From assembly GCA_964369775.1 (NCBI GenBank), contig CAYJHQ010000007.1:1-64000 (forward strand): a DNA stretch of 64,000 bases, read 5' to 3'. Every line of letters starts with the position of its first letter. Position 1 is the first letter of the stretch. The stretch comes from CAUPWF01 sp964369775. Its GTDB lineage: Bacteria > Bacillota > Clostridia > Lachnospirales > Lachnospiraceae. Below the pieces are notes generated by a model. It saw only the letters and a program-made list of their open reading frames with translations, was not told where the DNA came from and did not search any database. Position numbers and translations under genes: made by a program. Below are positions 61,223-64,000 of the stretch, piece after piece.

Positions 61223-62626
61223 ATGGATAAAATGAGAAAGCAAATGACAGCGGAAGAAAAAAGAGTAAAAATGATTGATACACCAGTACAGAAATTGGTA
61301 GTATCACTGGCAATACCAACAATAATTAGCATGTTAGTAACTTCAATCTACAATATGGCAGACACTTACTTTGTTAGCCAGATTGGAACTAGTGCATCAG
61401 GTGCAGTAGGGATTATATTTTCGGTTATGGCGATATTGCAAGCGATCAGTTTTACCTTTGGTATGGGAAGTGGGAATCAGATTGCGATAGCACTAGGTAA
61501 AAAAGAGGATGAGCGAGCTAGCACACTTGCAGCAACAGCGGTCTATTCTGTATTGATTATAGGGATTTTGATTGCAATTATGGGTAATATATTTGTAGAA
61601 GAATTGGTATATTTATTAGGTGCAACAGAGACGATTGCTCCTTATGCAATGATTTATGCAAGGTATATTGTAACAGCAGCGCCCTTTATGATGACGTCAT
61701 TAGCAATGAATAATCTTTTACGTGGTCAAGGCAGTGCAATGTATGGAATGATAGGAATAGCAGCAGGTAGTGTGTTGAATATAATATTAGATCCTATTTT
61801 TATTTATGGGTTTGATATGGGGATAGGTGGTGCAGGACTTGCGACTATGGTAAGTCAGATTATAGGGTGTGTAATTTTAATATATCTTTCCAATAATAGA
61901 AAAGAGAATATTTCGATACAACTCAGATATTTTAGACCGAATTGGCCGATGTACAAATCTATCTTGTATGTAGGATCACCATCTTTGTGTAGGCAAGGAT
62001 TGCAAAGCCTTTCGTCTATTTTTCTTAATTATGCCGCAGCACCTTATGGAGATGCAGCAATTGCTGCATTATCAATAGTAGCAAGGGTAACCATGTTCAT
62101 AAATTCAGCATTGATTGGATTTGGGCAAGGATTTCAACCAGTTTGTGGTTACAATATAGGTGCGAAAAGAAATGATAGAGTTTTAGAAGCATTTTGGTTT
62201 TGTGTAAAAGTAGGAACAATAGCACTAACTTTGCTAGGAGTGATAGGCTGGATATTTTCAGAAGAGATTATAGCTATTTTTAGAAGAGATGATTTGGAAG
62301 TAATTCGCATTGGAAGTAAGGCGCTTTGCTTACAATTGCTACTCTTACCAGTACAAACCTGGATTATTATGATAAATATGTTGACGCAGTCCATAGGTTA
62401 TGGGATAAGAGCGTCTATAGTAGCTATGAGTCGACAAGGAATATTTTTCATACCTCTTGTATGGATATTACCAAGATTCTTAGGGGAGGAAGGGTTATAC
62501 TATATACAACCGCTATCTGATATATGCAGTTTAATATTATCCACAGTGATTGTGATAGGAATAATTAAGGAATTAAGGATAGGGCAAAATAAAAACGCAA
62601 AAAATGAAATAAATATTGACAATTAA
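61223..62626 (+). CDS. MATE-family efflux transporter
   Basis: 467 residues, about twelve helices in two halves: PTIISMLVTSIYNMADTYFVSQIGTSASGAVG, FGMGSGNQIAIALGKK, LLRGQGSAMYGMIGIAAGSVLNIILDPIFIY in the first half and NSALIGFGQGFQPVCGYNIGAKR in the second, all DinF/NorM-type landmarks. It should export drugs or organic cations with Na+ or H+. AGAGGAT precedes the ATG, eight bases after mnmA. The -35 of the tRNA promoter lies inside its last codons. Confidence 0.9.
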   Translation: MDKMRKQMTAEEKRVKMIDTPVQKLVVSLAIPTIISMLVTSIYNMADTYFVSQIGTSASGAVGIIFSVMAILQAISFTFGMGSGNQIAIALGKKEDERASTLAATAVYSVLIIGILIAIMGNIFVEELVYLLGATETIAPYAMIYARYIVTAAPFMMTSLAMNNLLRGQGSAMYGMIGIAAGSVLNIILDPIFIYGFDMGIGGAGLATMVSQIIGCVILIYLSNNRKENISIQLRYFRPNWPMYKSILYVGSPSLCRQGLQSLSSIFLNYAAAPYGDAAIAALSIVARVTMFINSALIGFGQGFQPVCGYNIGAKRNDRVLEAFWFCVKVGTIALTLLGVIGWIFSEEIIAIFRRDDLEVIRIGSKALCLQLLLLPVQTWIIMINMLTQSIGYGIRASIVAMSRQGIFFIPLVWILPRFLGEEGLYYIQPLSDICSLILSTVIVIGIIKELRIGQNKNAKNEINIDN

Positions 62627-62644
62627 TAGATAAAATAGTATCAT
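62616..62644 (+). promoter_or_regulatory. Promoter of tRNA-Leu
   Basis: Consensus TTGACA, 17 bp, TATCAT, ending 11 bases before the mature tRNA 5' end. It overlaps the 3' end of the MATE gene. Confidence 0.75.
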
Positions 62645-62655
62645 TACTTTGTTGT

Positions 62656-62740
62656 GCAGGAGTGTCGGAACTGGCAGACGAGCAAGACTAAGGATCTTGT
62701 AAGCAATGCGCTTGTGTGGGTTCAAGTCCCATCTCCTGCA
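62656..62740 (+). tRNA. tRNA-Leu, anticodon AAG
   Basis: 85 nt class II cloverleaf: acceptor GCAGGAG/CTCCTGC with discriminator A, D arm TCG...CGA with GG in the loop, anticodon arm CAAGA-CTAAGGA-TCTTG giving anticodon AAG, a long variable arm (AAGC/GCTT) and T arm GTGGG-TTCAAGT-CCCAT. CCA is not encoded. The A34 would need deamination to inosine by TadA to read CUU and CUC. Confidence 0.93.
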
Positions 62741-62761
62741 TCAAGTATAAAATACGAAATA

Positions 62762-62859
62762 TTACGTTTTCTTACGAAAACCTACGAAAAGCCTTGAATT
62801 TCAAGGCTTTTTTGATACCTTGATTTAAGAGAATTTACGAAAGTTTACGTTTTCTTACG
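62762..62859 (+). repeat. 15-bp direct repeats beside tRNA-Leu (possible integrase arm sites)
   Basis: TTACGTTTTCTTACG occurs at 62762-62776 and 62845-62859, 83 bp apart (about eight helical turns), among several extra TTACG/TACGAAA pieces. The position right after a tRNA 3' end fits tyrosine-integrase arm-type sites of an integrated element. Confidence 0.55.
62787..62814 (+). terminator. Terminator after tRNA-Leu
   Basis: AAAAGCCTTGAA pairs with TTCAAGGCTTTT, followed by T-run. Confidence 0.85.
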
Positions 62860-62877
62860 TTTTTTGACGTAAATTCT

Positions 62878-62910
62878 GCCCCACATTTGCCCCACATTTG
62901 CCCCACATTT
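62878..62910 (+). repeat. Three perfect 11-bp tandem repeats
   Basis: The unit GCCCCACATTT is repeated three times with no mismatch, 138 nt after the tRNA. Its GC content contrasts with the AT-rich surroundings. Between it and the small gene at 63096 lie ~185 nt of AT-rich sequence without a recognisable gene. Confidence 0.8.
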
Positions 62911-63095
62911 TTTTCACTGTATATATTGATTGATTAGAGCACATATAATTCAGTTTCCGAGACGCAAAACAAAGACTAAACGAATTATGATTTTTCACTA
63001 TTATCATTTTAATTTTACCACACCTAAAAAACTGCGCAATATTTTTTTGCATTTTTGTCATATTCCTCATGAAAATAAAATTCAGGAGGAAAACA

Positions 63096-63290
63096 ATGTC
63101 AGGGATTGTGTGTTGCAGAGGTTGCGAAAATCGAAAAATGAGTTGCCACTCTATGTGCAAAGAATACAAAAGAGAAAGAGCGGCGCTAGATAAAAAAAAT
63201 AGCATAATACAAATAGCTAGGTCGAAATATTGTGATCTGTTAGCAGTGGATACAAAAGTTTCACTACGAAAACATTTAAAAGGAGCGTAA
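63096..63290 (+). CDS. Small Cys-rich mobile-element protein
   Basis: 64 residues: MSGIVCCRGCENRKMSCHSMCKEYKRE and a basic helical C-terminus. Five to six cysteines in CCxxC...CHxxC spacing suggest a small zinc knuckle. Similar short proteins are common in Firmicutes prophages and integrative elements, function unknown. The ATG has AGGAGG six bases upstream. A GAGC/GCTC T6 hairpin overlaps the stop codon. Confidence 0.65.
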   Translation: MSGIVCCRGCENRKMSCHSMCKEYKRERAALDKKNSIIQIARSKYCDLLAVDTKVSLRKHLKGA

Positions 63291-63300
63291 GCTCTTTTTT
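63283..63300 (+). terminator. Short terminator at the end of the Cys-rich gene
   Basis: GAGC-GTAA-GCTC followed by T6; overlaps the stop codon. Confidence 0.6.
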
Positions 63301-63380
63301 GTGTGTAGAAAGTTTTTCTACAATAAGTGTTTTCTGTCATATTAAAAGAGAAGTATTAAAGAAGTAAGGAGTTATGTTTT

Positions 63381-63512
63381 ATGAAGACGGTAAAAGTAGA
63401 GATGAAGCCTGTGAGCAATTCACCAGAGGCTTTAAAAGCGTCATCTATAGATGCATTGGTTTTTTTGAAAAAAGTAATGGGCGAAAAAGCAATGCGGCGC
63501 ATCATTAGATAA
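63381..63512 (+). CDS. 43-residue element-encoded protein
   Basis: ATG to TAA frame encoding MKTVKVEMKPVSNSPEALKA and ending VFLKKVMGEKAMRRIIR; basic and helical, no known domain. TAAGGAG lies upstream of the ATG, and a strong terminator follows 8 nt after the stop, supporting a real gene. Function unknown. Confidence 0.55.
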   Translation: MKTVKVEMKPVSNSPEALKASSIDALVFLKKVMGEKAMRRIIR

Positions 63513-63520
63513 TTTGAAGG

Positions 63521-63546
63521 GTTGGAACTCAGTTCCAACTTTTTTG
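63521..63546 (+). terminator. Terminator after the 43-residue gene
   Basis: GTTGGAACT/AGTTCCAAC palindrome followed by T6. Confidence 0.85.
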
Positions 63547-63591
63547 CTTTTTACATATTCTTCTTGAAAATAAATTTTAGGAGGAAAAACG

Positions 63592-64000
63592 ATGGGTAAA
63601 ATTAAAGTTTTAGTTGTGGAAGCAGGGAAGCCAGGAGTGGTGAAGGAAATTGCGGAAGGGCTAGATGCAATGCAAGAAGTTGTAGGCGGAAACATTGAGA
63701 TAGTAGGAGGCCCTATTGACGGAACGGATATTATTTTAAATGACGTTGGAAAGTTAATAGGCTTGCCGCCAAATCGAGTATTGCTAGATAAGGATGGAGA
63801 TGTGTATGACTACATTGCAGGAACGTTCTATCTTTGTGGGTTTGATGAAGAGGGAGCGTCTATTTCCTTAACTGATAGTCAGATAAAAGAGCTCATGCAT
63901 TATTATCGAAATCCCCAGATTATCACAATGGGGGCTTCGAGGCTTGGATGGCTAGCTCGTCCCGAAGCAGAGATCCTTTTATTGGCAATGAAAAGAGAGC
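63592..64000 (+). CDS. DUF3846 domain protein (3' end beyond window)
   Basis: At least 136 residues in frame from the ATG at 63592 to the window end. The first ~95 residues (KIKVLVVEAGKPGVVKEIAEGLDAMQEVVGGNIEIV, GLPPNRVLLDKDGDVYDYIAGTFYLCGFDEEG) fit DUF3846, typical of conjugative elements and prophages. A further region (LTDSQIKELMHYYRNPQII) follows. Function unknown. AGGAGG lies seven bases before the ATG, in a leader resembling the one at 63056. Confidence 0.75.
   Translation, partial: MGKIKVLVVEAGKPGVVKEIAEGLDAMQEVVGGNIEIVGGPIDGTDIILNDVGKLIGLPPNRVLLDKDGDVYDYIAGTFYLCGFDEEGASISLTDSQIKELMHYYRNPQIITMGASRLGWLARPEAEILLLAMKRE

Noticed and set aside
62878..62910. CRISPR array
   Set aside because: Units are contiguous 11-mers without spacers; no cas genes are seen.
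62855..63340. Minus-strand 161-residue frame ending with WGKCGANVGQN-type sequence
   Set aside because: It is the translation of the 11-bp repeats and of the antisense of the Cys-rich gene; no ribosome site or family pattern.

Overview
This 64 kb window is AT-rich, endospore-former-type Clostridia DNA, most likely Lachnospiraceae or a close relative. The reasons are strong AGGAGG ribosome sites, TTG and GTG starts, a spore-germination SpoVAF/GerA-type protein, a flagellin lysine-N-methylase, asnA, gltBD and an MsrA-MsrB fusion lipoprotein. The placement is inferred from gene content; no search was run. Almost all of it is ordinary chromosome. The last ~1.3 kb, after a tRNA-Leu gene, looks like the edge of an integrated element.

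Layout: 1-6.4 kb holds a partial DUF1349 gene, a secreted RsgI-like/PepSY protein with an Asp-rich tail, a divergent IlvD/Edd-family dehydratase paired with an ornithine-cyclodeaminase-family gene, a DUF1801 gene and a membrane diguanylate cyclase. 6.4-11.4 kb is a two-component system plus FtsX-type ABC transporter module with a tandem 11-bp operator-like repeat in front of the ABC genes. 11.5-17.1 kb is a small-gene accessory stretch: two GNAT acetyltransferases, guanine deaminase with an odd leader, a MazG-like protein, an amino-acid racemase, a decayed fragment of the first acetyltransferase, a frameshifted carbamoyltransferase and a low-molecular-weight phosphatase. 17.1-18.9 kb is a cobalamin-riboswitch transcription unit: a transcobalamin-C-domain-like (DUF4430) lipoprotein, an ECF-type S component and dUTPase. 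19-31 kb carries the germination gene, degV, fliB, an acyl-CoA ligase, pyrBI, pheA, a DUF815 ATPase, argS and a CPBP protease. 31-40 kb carries gltBD and two paralogous coiled-coil NlpC/P60 hydrolases, each with TGTNA-type 11-bp repeats just upstream of its promoter.

40.5-62.6 kb holds the conserved translation/lipid block rpsB-tsf ... pyrH-frr-uppS-cdsA-dxr-rseP-mnmA-MATE, but split by ~12.8 kb. The intervening segment carries asnA, a second ABC transporter, msrAB, a curious set (an XdhB-like protein lacking the N-terminal part of its fold, a YqeC-like protein with a lost P-loop, a PilZ protein and an HD-GYP phosphodiesterase), an AI-2E-family permease, an FMN glutamate-synthase-like protein and glpK. 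From 62.65 kb come tRNA-Leu(AAG), a 15-bp direct-repeat pair, three perfect 11-bp tandem repeats, then small genes typical of mobile elements, ending in a truncated DUF3846 gene.

The strongest leads are: the degenerate molybdenum-hydroxylase-related pair linked to c-di-GMP genes; the riboswitch-controlled transcobalamin-like lipoprotein with its ECF S component; the WalR-like repeats upstream of both NlpC/P60 genes; the purine-riboswitch-like half-aptamer before guanine deaminase; the A7 slippery-site frameshift in the carbamoyltransferase; the active-site replacements in the IlvD-like protein; and the integration-site architecture at tRNA-Leu.
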